10,236 bases of DNA. Origin: Promethearchaeota archaeon (GTDB lineage: Archaea > Asgardarchaeota > Lokiarchaeia > Sigynarchaeales > SOKP01). Under the pieces are notes generated by a model that saw only the letters and a program-made list of their open reading frames with translations, was not told the origin of the DNA and did no database searches. Positions 1-6,249 of the stretch are shown here, in pieces. Made by a program: the position numbers and the translations under genes. Position 1 is the stretch's first letter; each line of letters opens with the position of its first letter. The stretch spans positions 1 to 10,236 of the forward strand of contig JAHLWT010000141.1 of assembly GCA_019057775.1 (NCBI GenBank), in the 5' to 3' direction.

Positions 1-37
1 TGAAAGAATTGCATAAAAAAATATTAATAGAATAAAA

Positions 38-93
38 TAAAATTTAAAATTAATTAATCAAAAGTATTATAATTATTATTTTATAACTAAGGT
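38..93 (+). promoter_or_regulatory. Candidate promoter and ribosome binding site of the first dehydrogenase gene
   Basis: The 100 bases before the first gene are almost pure A/T. TATA-like stretches lie at about 42-50 (TTTAAAATT) and 65-72 (TATTATAA). The sequence TAAGGT at 88-93 ends 7 bases before the ATG, the same spacing as before the next gene at 898, so it is probably a weak Shine-Dalgarno site. If it is used, the upstream TATA candidate is the better one, because the downstream one would start the transcript at about 95. Seen directly: the motifs. Inferred: which one acts. Confidence 0.4.
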
Positions 94-100
94 TAAAAAC

Positions 101-847
101 ATGAAATTTAAAGATATCGTAGCAGTTATTACGGGTGCAGGAGCCGGAATCGGTGAAGCGACTGCCATCTTATTTGCAAAAGAAGGTGTTAAGGTGTGCT
201 GTAATTCTATATCAGAATCTGCATTAAAAATAGTTCAGAAGATTCAAAAATCTGGAGGAGACGCAATTTTTGTGCAAGCCGATGTTTCTATTGAAGAGGA
301 AGCAAAAAAAATTATTGATAAAACAATTGAAACCTATGGTAAAATAGATATTCTTTTTAACAATGCTGGAATCGTTGTTGGCGGAGCAATAGATACAACG
401 ACAACAGAAGACTGGGATCGAGTAATGGCTGTGAATGTTCGAGGGATTTATTTAGTTTCTAAATATGCCGTTCCACACTTGAAAAAAACAAAAGGTATCA
501 TTATTAACAACTCTTCTTCTGTAGCATTTAAAGGAGTTGCAAATAGGGCCGCTTACACTGCCTCTAAAGGTGCGGTATTATCTATGACTCGCGCTATGGC
601 AGCTGATTATCTTGATGATAAAATCCGTGTAAATGCAATATGCCCAGGAACAACAGATACCCCTTCTCTGGCAGTGAGGTTATCAAAATACCCTAATCCA
701 GAAGCAGCACGGAAAGATTTTATAGCACGTCAGAGAATGGGACGATTAGGTACTTCTGAGGAAATAGCACAAGGAGTACTATTTCTAGCTCTTAATGACT
801 TTTGTACAGGGATAAGCCTCTCTATTGATGGCGGAATGACAATGTGA
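101..847 (+). CDS. Classical short-chain dehydrogenase/reductase (SDR), substrate unknown
   Basis: A 248-residue NAD(P)-dependent oxidoreductase of the classical SDR family (FabG/glucose 1-dehydrogenase-like), a cytosolic Rossmann-fold enzyme usually working as a tetramer. The glycine-rich TGxGxGIG motif is at residues 11-18, NNAG at 87-90, and the catalytic Ser139-Tyr152-Lys156 set has the normal Ser-to-Tyr spacing of 13. A PG pair follows at 182-183 and the protein ends in the usual SIDGG-type tail. After the second strand, the position that holds Asp in NAD-specific members is Ser36 (with Asn35), so NADP use is possible. Length is normal for the family. TAAGGT 7 bases before the ATG supports the start. 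An oxidoreductase gene follows 50 bases later on the same strand. Nearness to sugar-acid genes suggests a sugar or polyol substrate, but family members cannot be told apart by eye. Confidence 0.93.
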   Translation: MKFKDIVAVITGAGAGIGEATAILFAKEGVKVCCNSISESALKIVQKIQKSGGDAIFVQADVSIEEEAKKIIDKTIETYGKIDILFNNAGIVVGGAIDTTTTEDWDRVMAVNVRGIYLVSKYAVPHLKKTKGIIINNSSSVAFKGVANRAAYTASKGAVLSMTRAMAADYLDDKIRVNAICPGTTDTPSLAVRLSKYPNPEAARKDFIARQRMGRLGTSEEIAQGVLFLALNDFCTGISLSIDGGMTM

Positions 848-850
848 TCA

Positions 851-890
851 ATATTTAAATAAATCTTAAAAAAATATTAATTCTTAAGGT
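851..890 (+). promoter_or_regulatory. TATA-like box and ribosome binding site before the Gfo/Idh/MocA gene
   Basis: The 50-base gap after the first dehydrogenase holds ATATTTAAAT at 851-860 and TTAAGGT at 884-890, which ends 7 bases before the ATG at 898. The gene could therefore be read both from the upstream promoter and from its own. The AAGGT-plus-7 arrangement matches that of the preceding gene. Confidence 0.35.
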
Positions 891-897
891 AATTATT

Positions 898-2040
898 ATG
901 GATTTAGTAAAATTTGGAATAATTGGATGTGGAGCAGCAGCTACTTTTCATTCATTAGGAATTAAAAGAGATCCCAATCCAATTTTAAAATATGTAGCAG
1001 CTTTAGATATAAATGAAAAACAGCTTAAACGATTTTCAAGGAGAAATAAATTAACACCTTATAATGATTTAGATGATTTCCTTAAAAGCGATATTGATGC
1101 TGTTCTTATTACGGTTCCACATTACTTACATGCATCAATAACTAAAGCTGTTGCAGAAGCCGGAAAACATGTGTTATGTGAAAAGCCTATGGCCCCTACT
1201 CTCGAAGAATGCAATGAAATGATTGAAGCAACGAAGAAAGCTGGAGTAAAATTCATGATTGCTGAAAATCATCGATTTCTTCCAGTACATGTCAGCATAA
1301 AAGATATGGTAGATAAAGGATTTATTGGTGATGTTTTTCTTGTTCGAACATACGAGGGAGCCTATTGTGCTCCTGATGAATTTCTTGACCCAAATAGGTG
1401 GAATTTTACATTTGATAAGGGTGGTGGTGGAGTTGTAGCTGATCAGGGTGCTCATAAATTTGCTTTATTAAATTGGTTTCTTGGCGATATTGATTCAGCA
1501 CAATGTTGGTGCAGTAAAACTGTTAATAGTCCCCAAAATAAAGGTGAGGATACCGCAATTGTATTATTGCGCTATAAATGTGGTGCTATTGCGAGTGTGT
1601 GTCTCTCCTCTACAACTGTACATCCTCTTAACAATAGTACGGAAATACAGGGAACAAAAGGTACTATATATGAGGATCATTCGTGGGAGAATCCTCTAAA
1701 AATATTTTCTTCACACCCAAAGGCAGAAAAAAAAGGAGAATTTTATAGTCCATCTAATCCAATTGAGCATGGTCCATATCCTAAATATTATACCATTTCT
1801 GCTCGTTGTGAAGATCGCCATTTTGCCGAGTGTATTATTAATAATAAAACTCCTGAATTCACGCCAGAACAAGCAAAGCAAGCTGTTGAGGTTATACTCC
1901 TCTCATATCTCTCCGTTAAAAAAGGTACTACTGCAAAAATTGAAGAATTAAGAAACATTGCCAAAAAAGAAGGAACAAGAAGTCTATTAGAAGGATTAGA
2001 ACCCTTAATACAGAAAAACTTCAAAAATCTAAAATCGTAA
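898..2040 (+). CDS. Gfo/Idh/MocA family NAD(P)-dependent oxidoreductase
   Basis: A 380-residue two-domain oxidoreductase of the Gfo/Idh/MocA family, whose members oxidise or reduce sugars, inositols and sugar derivatives in the cytosol. The N-terminal Rossmann domain (about 1-125) starts with the GxGxxA-type nucleotide loop at residues 9-14 and carries the conserved EKP at 95-97, whose Lys96 is the usual catalytic lysine. The C-terminal alpha/beta domain (about 126-360) has a glycine run at 175-178 followed by Asp182 and His186, the DxGxH catalytic pair. Length is typical (330-400). It lies 50 bases after the SDR gene on the same strand and a T10 run follows it, so the two probably share a unit. 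The substrate cannot be read from the sequence; a sugar or sugar acid feeding the ketodeoxygluconate genes further right is a guess from context. Confidence 0.93.
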   Translation: MDLVKFGIIGCGAAATFHSLGIKRDPNPILKYVAALDINEKQLKRFSRRNKLTPYNDLDDFLKSDIDAVLITVPHYLHASITKAVAEAGKHVLCEKPMAPTLEECNEMIEATKKAGVKFMIAENHRFLPVHVSIKDMVDKGFIGDVFLVRTYEGAYCAPDEFLDPNRWNFTFDKGGGGVVADQGAHKFALLNWFLGDIDSAQCWCSKTVNSPQNKGEDTAIVLLRYKCGAIASVCLSSTTVHPLNNSTEIQGTKGTIYEDHSWENPLKIFSSHPKAEKKGEFYSPSNPIEHGPYPKYYTISARCEDRHFAECIINNKTPEFTPEQAKQAVEVILLSYLSVKKGTTAKIEELRNIAKKEGTRSLLEGLEPLIQKNFKNLKS

Positions 2041-2076
2041 ATTAAAATAGTGGGAGTCTATATGTTATATGCTAAG

Positions 2077-2090
2077 AAAAATTAAAAAAA
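2077..2090 (-). terminator. Oligo-T terminator for the leftward dehydrogenase unit
   Basis: Read on the minus strand this is seven T, two A, then five T, starting about 30 bases after the stop of the minus-strand dehydrogenase. No strong hairpin precedes it, which fits archaeal oligo-T termination. Confidence 0.5.
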
Positions 2091-2111
2091 GAATATATTT
2101 ACTTTTTAGTA

Positions 2112-2121
2112 TTTTTTTTTT
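2112..2121 (+). terminator. T10 terminator for the rightward oxidoreductase pair
   Basis: Ten consecutive T on the plus strand, with a shorter T5 run just before, lie about 70 bases after the Gfo/Idh/MocA stop. The tract overlaps the last codons of the converging dehydrogenase gene. Together with the opposite-strand tract at 2077-2090 it separates two converging units. Confidence 0.5.
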
Positions 2122-2899
2122 ATTGAGTAGTCCAGCCACCATCAATTCTTAAATCTGCACCTGTAATGTAGGATGCGTCTTCAGTTGCTAAAAATAGAAT
2201 ACCCGCAGCAATTTCTTCGGCTTTAGCCCAACGCCCTAAAACACCTTCAGATTCAAATTCTTTTTTCACTTCTTCATATGTTATGCCTCTATCCTTGGCT
2301 TGTTTTGCGACATCGCTTTGAAGCATAGGGGTGTCGGTGGCACCCGGACTTACACTATTAACCCGAACATTAAAAGGTGCTAGATCTAATGCTAAAGCTC
2401 GTGTGTATCCTAAAACCCCTGCTTTAGTTGAACAATAATTAGCATGGGCTGTCTGACCAATATGCGCTGCAACGGAGGCAAGAGTTATAATTGAACCAAA
2501 TTTCTGCTTTTTAAAATATGGAACGGCGTATTTACATGTGTAGTGAGTTCCTTTCAAGTTTACATTAATTAATAAATCATAATCCACATCGGGAAAATCC
2601 TCAACGGGACCTACTCTAACAACACCGGCATTTACTATCAGGACATCTATTTTACCATGATTTTCAACAACAGAATCGATCATTTTCTTGACCTCTTCAG
2701 GTTTGGTCACATCTAACTTAACCATCGTAGTTCTTTTTTTTCCTTCGTCATCTAATAGGTCATAAGTTTCTTTTAAGCCTAATTCATTGATATCTGAAAG
2801 GACTTGAATCGCTCCTTCTTTTGCAAATAAGAGCGCAGTAGCCCTTCCAATCCCGGAAGCAGCGCCAGTTATAATAATAACCTTATCTTTAACTCTCAT
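2120..2899 (-). CDS. Classical short-chain dehydrogenase/reductase (SDR), probably NAD-dependent
   Basis: A 259-residue classical SDR. The TGxxxGIG cofactor motif is at residues 11-18, followed by Asp36 at the end of the second strand, which in this family favours NAD over NADP. The NAG motif is at 90-92, Asn112 is in the helix-4 position, and Ser142, Tyr155 and Lys159 form the catalytic set with the expected 13-residue Ser-Tyr spacing. PG is at 185-186 and the C-terminus ends with the typical RIDGG segment. The start follows a GGT 6 bases upstream, and the M24 hydrolase stop is only 13 bases before it, so the two are almost certainly co-transcribed. It is related to the SDR at 101-847 but clearly different in sequence. 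Its substrate cannot be named; such enzymes oxidise sugars, polyols, steroids or 3-hydroxyacyl groups. Confidence 0.93.
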   Translation of the reverse strand: MRVKDKVIIITGAASGIGRATALLFAKEGAIQVLSDINELGLKETYDLLDDEGKKRTTMVKLDVTKPEEVKKMIDSVVENHGKIDVLIVNAGVVRVGPVEDFPDVDYDLLINVNLKGTHYTCKYAVPYFKKQKFGSIITLASVAAHIGQTAHANYCSTKAGVLGYTRALALDLAPFNVRVNSVSPGATDTPMLQSDVAKQAKDRGITYEEVKKEFESEGVLGRWAKAEEIAAGILFLATEDASYITGADLRIDGGWTTQ

Positions 2900-2912
2900 T
2901 TTTTAACCATCA

Positions 2913-4037
2913 TTATTTAATAAAAATATCTTTATCTAGCCTTGAGAGGCTCTCACATCCAGATTTAGTTATCCTATAACAATCTTCAATCCCCACTAAG
3001 CCAAAATTCTTAAAATTCTGCCATACTTCAATATCAAGAACCATGTTTTCTTCAAAGTTAATATCAAGTGTACGCATAGGACTGAATAGATGTACTTCTT
3101 CGCATTCTAAACCAATACTATGTCCTGTAATATAACATTTACCTCTCTTTACGAGTGTCTTAAAGAATTTATTAGCGCTTTTGAGCAACTCTTTCGCATT
3201 CAAGCCAGGTTTTATATTTTCTACACAAAACTCTTGGACTTTGATCATCCTTTCCATTAGTTCATCCCCTCCCTCAGGACAAGGGCCGATTACAACCTCA
3301 CGGCTTACATCAGATACATATCCTTGCCATACTGTTCCTACATCAAATCTAGTTATATCTCCGGGCATCATTTTAGTTCCTATTCCAGGAGCTTCAGGAT
3401 CCGATGATCCTATACCCATTGTAAGATGATCCCAACCTTCAGCACCTTCATTTACTATTGTTCTTCTAGCAATTTGTAATAGCTCTATATCAGTTATTCC
3501 TTCTCTTACTGCATTTATCATTTCCATTATTGCTTTTTCAGAGATTTCTGTAGATTTTTTTATTCTTTTTACTTCTTCTTCTGATTTAATTAGACGCATG
3601 TCTAAGAAGGCTTGATCTCCATCAATAATTTTAGCATTGGGGAACTTTTTTCGTATATATTCAGATTGATATCTTGGCATTAAAGTTTCAAGACCAATAG
3701 TTTTATCCGATAAGCTCCAAGCTTCAATTTTTTCGCTAATTCTTTCCATAGCCATTTTGGGTGATAAAATACCTTCCACATCTTTAACCCATGAAAACTT
3801 ATCAAGACTATTATAGAGAAACCAAGTTACTAAACACTCCTCACCGTCCCTTCTAATCAAAGATAAACTAGGAAACTGATTATATAATACATATAAAATA
3901 GGGTTTGGAGCCACATGGAGTGTTGGTAATCCAGTAGTATAGAAAACATTTACTGGAGTAGCGGCAATTAACACATCAATATCGTACTTATCAAGAATAT
4001 CGCTTGCTCTTTTTTTATTATAACCAATTGGTTCCAT
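2913..4037 (-). CDS. M24 family metallohydrolase (Xaa-Pro peptidase/creatinase fold)
   Basis: A 374-residue protein with the two-domain layout of M24B enzymes: an N-terminal creatinase-like domain (about 1-150) and a C-terminal pita-bread catalytic domain (about 155-370). All five expected metal ligands are visible: Asp232 (FDVG), Asp243 (SDVSR), His306 (GHSIGL), Glu337 and Glu351 (GIED). Family members cleave Xaa-Pro peptides or act on small C-N bonds, as creatinase and ectoine hydrolase do. One departure stands out: seven residues after His306, where peptidases have a second substrate-contacting His, this protein has Glu313. That makes simple prolidase activity less certain. No signal peptide is seen, so it is cytosolic. 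It sits 13 bases before the downstream SDR gene, suggesting both act on one substrate. A TATA-like stretch about 25-33 bases upstream of the ATG and the lack of a ribosome binding site suggest a leaderless start. Confidence 0.9.
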   Translation of the reverse strand: MEPIGYNKKRASDILDKYDIDVLIAATPVNVFYTTGLPTLHVAPNPILYVLYNQFPSLSLIRRDGEECLVTWFLYNSLDKFSWVKDVEGILSPKMAMERISEKIEAWSLSDKTIGLETLMPRYQSEYIRKKFPNAKIIDGDQAFLDMRLIKSEEEVKRIKKSTEISEKAIMEMINAVREGITDIELLQIARRTIVNEGAEGWDHLTMGIGSSDPEAPGIGTKMMPGDITRFDVGTVWQGYVSDVSREVVIGPCPEGGDELMERMIKVQEFCVENIKPGLNAKELLKSANKFFKTLVKRGKCYITGHSIGLECEEVHLFSPMRTLDINFEENMVLDIEVWQNFKNFGLVGIEDCYRITKSGCESLSRLDKDIFIK

Positions 4038-4061
4038 TTTGAATCATTATTAAGGGTTTTT

Positions 4062-4070
4062 TTTTAAAAA
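4062..4070 (-). promoter_or_regulatory. TATA-like box before the M24 hydrolase gene
   Basis: On the minus strand TTTTTAAAA lies about 25-33 bases before the ATG at 4037, the distance expected for a transcript starting at or next to the start codon. There is no purine-rich ribosome binding site in front of the ATG. The region is very AT-rich, so the match is weak by itself. Confidence 0.3.
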
Positions 4071-4080
4071 TATTAAAAAT
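4066..4080 (-). terminator. Possible T-rich terminator after the SCP2 gene
   Basis: On the minus strand two T5 runs separated by AATA begin about 28 bases after the SCP2-type gene stop. It overlaps the proposed promoter of the M24 gene, so it either ends the SCP2 transcript or is simply AT-rich spacer. Confidence 0.3.
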
Positions 4081-4107
4081 AATGTATTTAGAGAATTCTT
4101 CTATAAA

Positions 4108-4452
4108 CTAATCCATTTCATCCATAAAGATTTCTAACTTTTCTAAATCAGCCATATTCCCCTTAGGTTTAAGTTTCCCATCCATGAATAATTCCATTGG
4201 ATCCTCATCACCAGTATAAATTCCATAAAATAGATCAGAATTTACTTCTAAGCTCATTTCGGCATTTTCATTAAATCCATCAATAACTTCTGCCGTTTTA
4301 TCTTTAAAAACTAACTGTAGTTTCAAATCAATATCCGGAAAGATAAATTGCATAGTATTATTATATCCTTCAAATTCATCTGCTATTTCTGGATTTTCCA
4401 ACATTTTCGCCCAACTCTGGAGCACATTTTTAATATCTTCTGCAGTTGCCAT
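4108..4452 (-). CDS. SCP2 sterol-carrier-domain protein, stand-alone
   Basis: A 114-residue acidic protein consisting of one SCP2-type lipid-binding domain. The features seen are a hydrophobic beta stretch around 45-60, and the segment from about 80 to the end with the family pattern of a gly/asp-rich turn, MELFMDGKLKPKG and a closing helix beginning LEKLEIF. SCP2 domains form a hydrophobic tunnel that holds lipids or acyl chains and often partner with acyl-CoA or lipid enzymes; here no catalytic domain is attached. No signal peptide or membrane segment is present. The start is supported by AGGTGA on the minus strand (4464-4459), 6 bases before the ATG, the best ribosome binding site match in the window. 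It is divergent from the deacetylase gene across 74 bases and upstream of the M24/SDR pair by 70 bases. The ligand is unknown; archaeal polar lipids are a guess. Confidence 0.82.
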   Translation of the reverse strand: MATAEDIKNVLQSWAKMLENPEIADEFEGYNNTMQFIFPDIDLKLQLVFKDKTAEVIDGFNENAEMSLEVNSDLFYGIYTGDEDPMELFMDGKLKPKGNMADLEKLEIFMDEMD

Positions 4453-4526
4453 AATATTTCACCTAAAATGAATTTGCTTTTATAATATTCCTTTAATATG
4501 ATCAAACATATATTATTTTTTAAGTT
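4453..4526. promoter_or_regulatory. Divergent promoter region between SCP2 and PIG-L genes
   Basis: This 74-base spacer carries two AT boxes that read in both directions: TTTTATAATA at 4478-4487 and CTTTAATAT at 4491-4499. For the rightward gene the second box predicts a transcript start only a few bases before the ATG at 4527, and no ribosome binding site is present there, so it is probably leaderless. For the leftward gene the second box predicts a start near 4469, which would keep the AGGTGA at 4464-4459 in the leader. Motifs are seen; start sites are inferred. Confidence 0.45.
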
Positions 4527-5324
4527 ATGGCAAAAATTATTTTTTTTCAAGCACATCCAGATGATTTAGAGTTAAGTTGTTGTCATTTAATGCATTATCT
4601 TGCCAAAAAAAGTAAGAAAAATCATGTAATAAGAGTTGCTTCAATGACTAAAGGAGAATTTGGATTACCCGGAGCAGAATATGATAAATTTAAAGGGGAT
4701 TTTCTAGCAAAAGTTCGAACTAGAGAATTATACAAGGCTCAAGCTATTCATGGAATCCCTCCCGAAAATATTGACTTTTTTGGTTATATTGATGGTTTTG
4801 TTAAGTTTAATCGTGAATTTATTAAAAGGATAACAAATTATATTAATAAAGAAAAACCAGATATTATCATTGCTCCTGAGCCAATCTACACATGGTATTT
4901 CCATAAAGATCATATCAATATAGGGAAAGCAGTTTTCTACATAATATACAATAAATTAATTGATTATGAAAAAACTCCTATCCTTTATTATTATTCCTCA
5001 TTAAGTTCAAATTACTACTTTGGATTTAGAAAAAAAGAAATTGCATTAACAAAGAAACTAATTTCAAAGCATAAAACTCAAGCATGGCTAATGAATACTT
5101 TAATGATGAGCTATATTCCACTTACAAGATTGGCGGGAATGAAACTAAAACGCTGGAAATATGCAGAAGCATATCGTAGAATCTATTTTAAAAACCCAAG
5201 AAAACATAAACCATCATTGCTAAGCCGAATGATAAGTCATTTCTGCTATAGCCATATACAATGGTACTCTGCTAAATATCCACAAGCTATATTAGAGAAT
5301 CTTAAAAGAAAAGGAGAAATTTAA
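4527..5324 (+). CDS. PIG-L/LmbE-type zinc deacetylase
   Basis: A 265-residue member of the PIG-L family, whose enzymes remove the N-acetyl group from GlcNAc-linked molecules such as GlcNAc-phosphatidylinositol, GlcNAc-inositol (MshB) or bacillithiol precursors. The AHPDD motif is at residues 9-13 and HKDH at 126-129; by comparison with MshB the zinc ligands should be His10, Asp13 and His129, with Asp12 as catalytic base. A third family motif, a helix ending in SKHKTQ with His182, is also present. The N-terminal alpha/beta fold is normal in length, and the last 60 residues are rich in basic and aromatic residues. No signal peptide or membrane segment is seen. It stands alone on its strand, divergent from the SCP2 gene and converging on the DMT gene. 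The substrate is unknown; a GlcNAc-linked lipid or small thiol would fit the family. Confidence 0.9.
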   Translation: MAKIIFFQAHPDDLELSCCHLMHYLAKKSKKNHVIRVASMTKGEFGLPGAEYDKFKGDFLAKVRTRELYKAQAIHGIPPENIDFFGYIDGFVKFNREFIKRITNYINKEKPDIIIAPEPIYTWYFHKDHINIGKAVFYIIYNKLIDYEKTPILYYYSSLSSNYYFGFRKKEIALTKKLISKHKTQAWLMNTLMMSYIPLTRLAGMKLKRWKYAEAYRRIYFKNPRKHKPSLLSRMISHFCYSHIQWYSAKYPQAILENLKRKGEI

Positions 5325-5330
5325 AGATAT

Positions 5331-5339
5331 AAAAAAAAA
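5331..5339 (-). terminator. T9 terminator directly after the membrane-protein gene
   Basis: Nine T on the minus strand begin immediately after the TAA of the leftward membrane-protein gene, in the 15-base gap between converging stops. No hairpin is seen, as is usual for oligo-T termination in archaea. Confidence 0.5.
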
Positions 5340-6233
5340 TTATTTAATTTCATCCATTTGTGTTTGTCTCCGACCTAATAAGAATGAACTTAATATAATC
5401 AGGATAATCCCAACAAGCATATAAATCGTAGAAAAAATTGACGGGGCAGCTAATAGAAAAACAAAGAAATAGACAATAATCGGAGATATCTGAATTGGAA
5501 CTTGTTGAATGGGTATTAAATTGCTTGCTTGTCCTTTTGTGAATGCTGTTTGAATCCTTGCTATTCCTATTAGATTAACTAATGGTAGAATAATTGCAGC
5601 ACTTATAAACCAGATCAATTCACCCCAGCGGGCTGTTCCTTCAAAAACTTTCGCAAAAACGCTCATTAATGGAGAGATCCAAAAATTTGATAAACCAAAC
5701 ATACAACCTGAGGAAATTGCTAATAGAATTCCAAAAAGTCTTTTATCTTTTTTAGCTATTATTTCACAAATAATAGCAATCAAAGAAAAAACAACTGTAA
5801 AAACAACAACTTTAGCTATAAACGCAAGATCCATTAGATTTGTATTTACAATGTCAATTGATAATTCACTAAAGCCAAGAAATGTAATTCCGAGTATCAT
5901 AAGTAAGATTCCTATAATTTCCACCTTTTCTAATGATTCTCCTACAATATATATGGAGCCAATTACGAGAACAATTAGTCCCGCAGCCATAAGTCCTGGG
6001 ATCAGAGCTGGACCAATATATAACTGAGCTAGCATGAAGAAAACTGATCCAATGGCTAATTGCATTAATAATCCCATTAACCATAAAGGGCTCTTTATCA
6101 AATTTTTCATTAATTTTGAATCCTCATCAGATTTATCATTAACTACTTTTTTCTGTAAGACCGTCCCAAGATTGTTTATTATCCCAGAAATAATAGCAAA
6201 TGTTACACCAATCGTATAAACTGCCGCATCCAT
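5340..6233 (-). CDS. Multi-spanning DMT-superfamily membrane protein (EamA/NIPA-like)
   Basis: A 297-residue integral membrane protein with about nine or ten predicted membrane segments, roughly at residues 4-26, 48-71, 74-98, 103-122, 133-159, 165-190, 203-228, 246-263 and 265-287. The layout and motifs, such as an early NNLGTVLQKK segment, a PGLMAAGLIV helix and a GES turn followed by GILLMILGITFLG, resemble the drug/metabolite transporter superfamily, including NIPA-type proteins. Length is normal for ten-helix members. The substrate cannot be told. AGGGT on the minus strand lies 8 bases before the ATG, and the glycoside hydrolase stop is 16 bases upstream, so both are on one transcript. 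That pairing suggests movement of a glycoside, sugar or product, but NIPA relatives are described as magnesium transporters, so this stays open. Confidence 0.82.
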   Translation of the reverse strand: MDAAVYTIGVTFAIISGIINNLGTVLQKKVVNDKSDEDSKLMKNLIKSPLWLMGLLMQLAIGSVFFMLAQLYIGPALIPGLMAAGLIVLVIGSIYIVGESLEKVEIIGILLMILGITFLGFSELSIDIVNTNLMDLAFIAKVVVFTVVFSLIAIICEIIAKKDKRLFGILLAISSGCMFGLSNFWISPLMSVFAKVFEGTARWGELIWFISAAIILPLVNLIGIARIQTAFTKGQASNLIPIQQVPIQISPIIVYFFVFLLAAPSIFSTIYMLVGIILIILSSFLLGRRQTQMDEIK

Positions 6234-6249
6234 TTGATTAAACCCTTCA

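Noticed and set aside
1..35. Possible C-terminal tail of an upstream gene in frame 3, ending TAA at 33-35
   Set aside because: Eleven codons of A/T-rich sequence cannot be told from chance; other frames also stop within 15-30 bases.
1174..1455. Minus-strand open frame of 93 codons inside the Gfo/Idh/MocA gene
   Set aside because: It lies wholly opposite a well-supported gene carrying the EKP and DxGxH motifs, and its translation shows no recognisable domain.
1481..1951. Two other-frame plus-strand ORFs within the Gfo/Idh/MocA gene
   Set aside because: Low-complexity hydrophobic translations in a shifted frame of a real gene, with no ribosome binding site.
1788..2024. Minus-strand ORF of 78 codons near the end of the Gfo/Idh/MocA gene
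   Set aside because: Fully contained in the real gene on the other strand, with no domain or start signal.
3181..3429. Plus-strand ORF of 82 codons opposite the M24 gene
   Set aside because: It covers the conserved metal-binding region of the M24 protein in antisense and is explained by that gene's codons.
4728..4913. Minus-strand ORF of 61 codons opposite the PIG-L gene
   Set aside because: Antisense to the conserved HKDH region, with no independent support.
5869..6219. Shifted-frame and antisense ORFs within the membrane-protein gene
   Set aside because: They are shadows of the transmembrane coding sequence, and their translations lack the regular helix pattern of the real frame.
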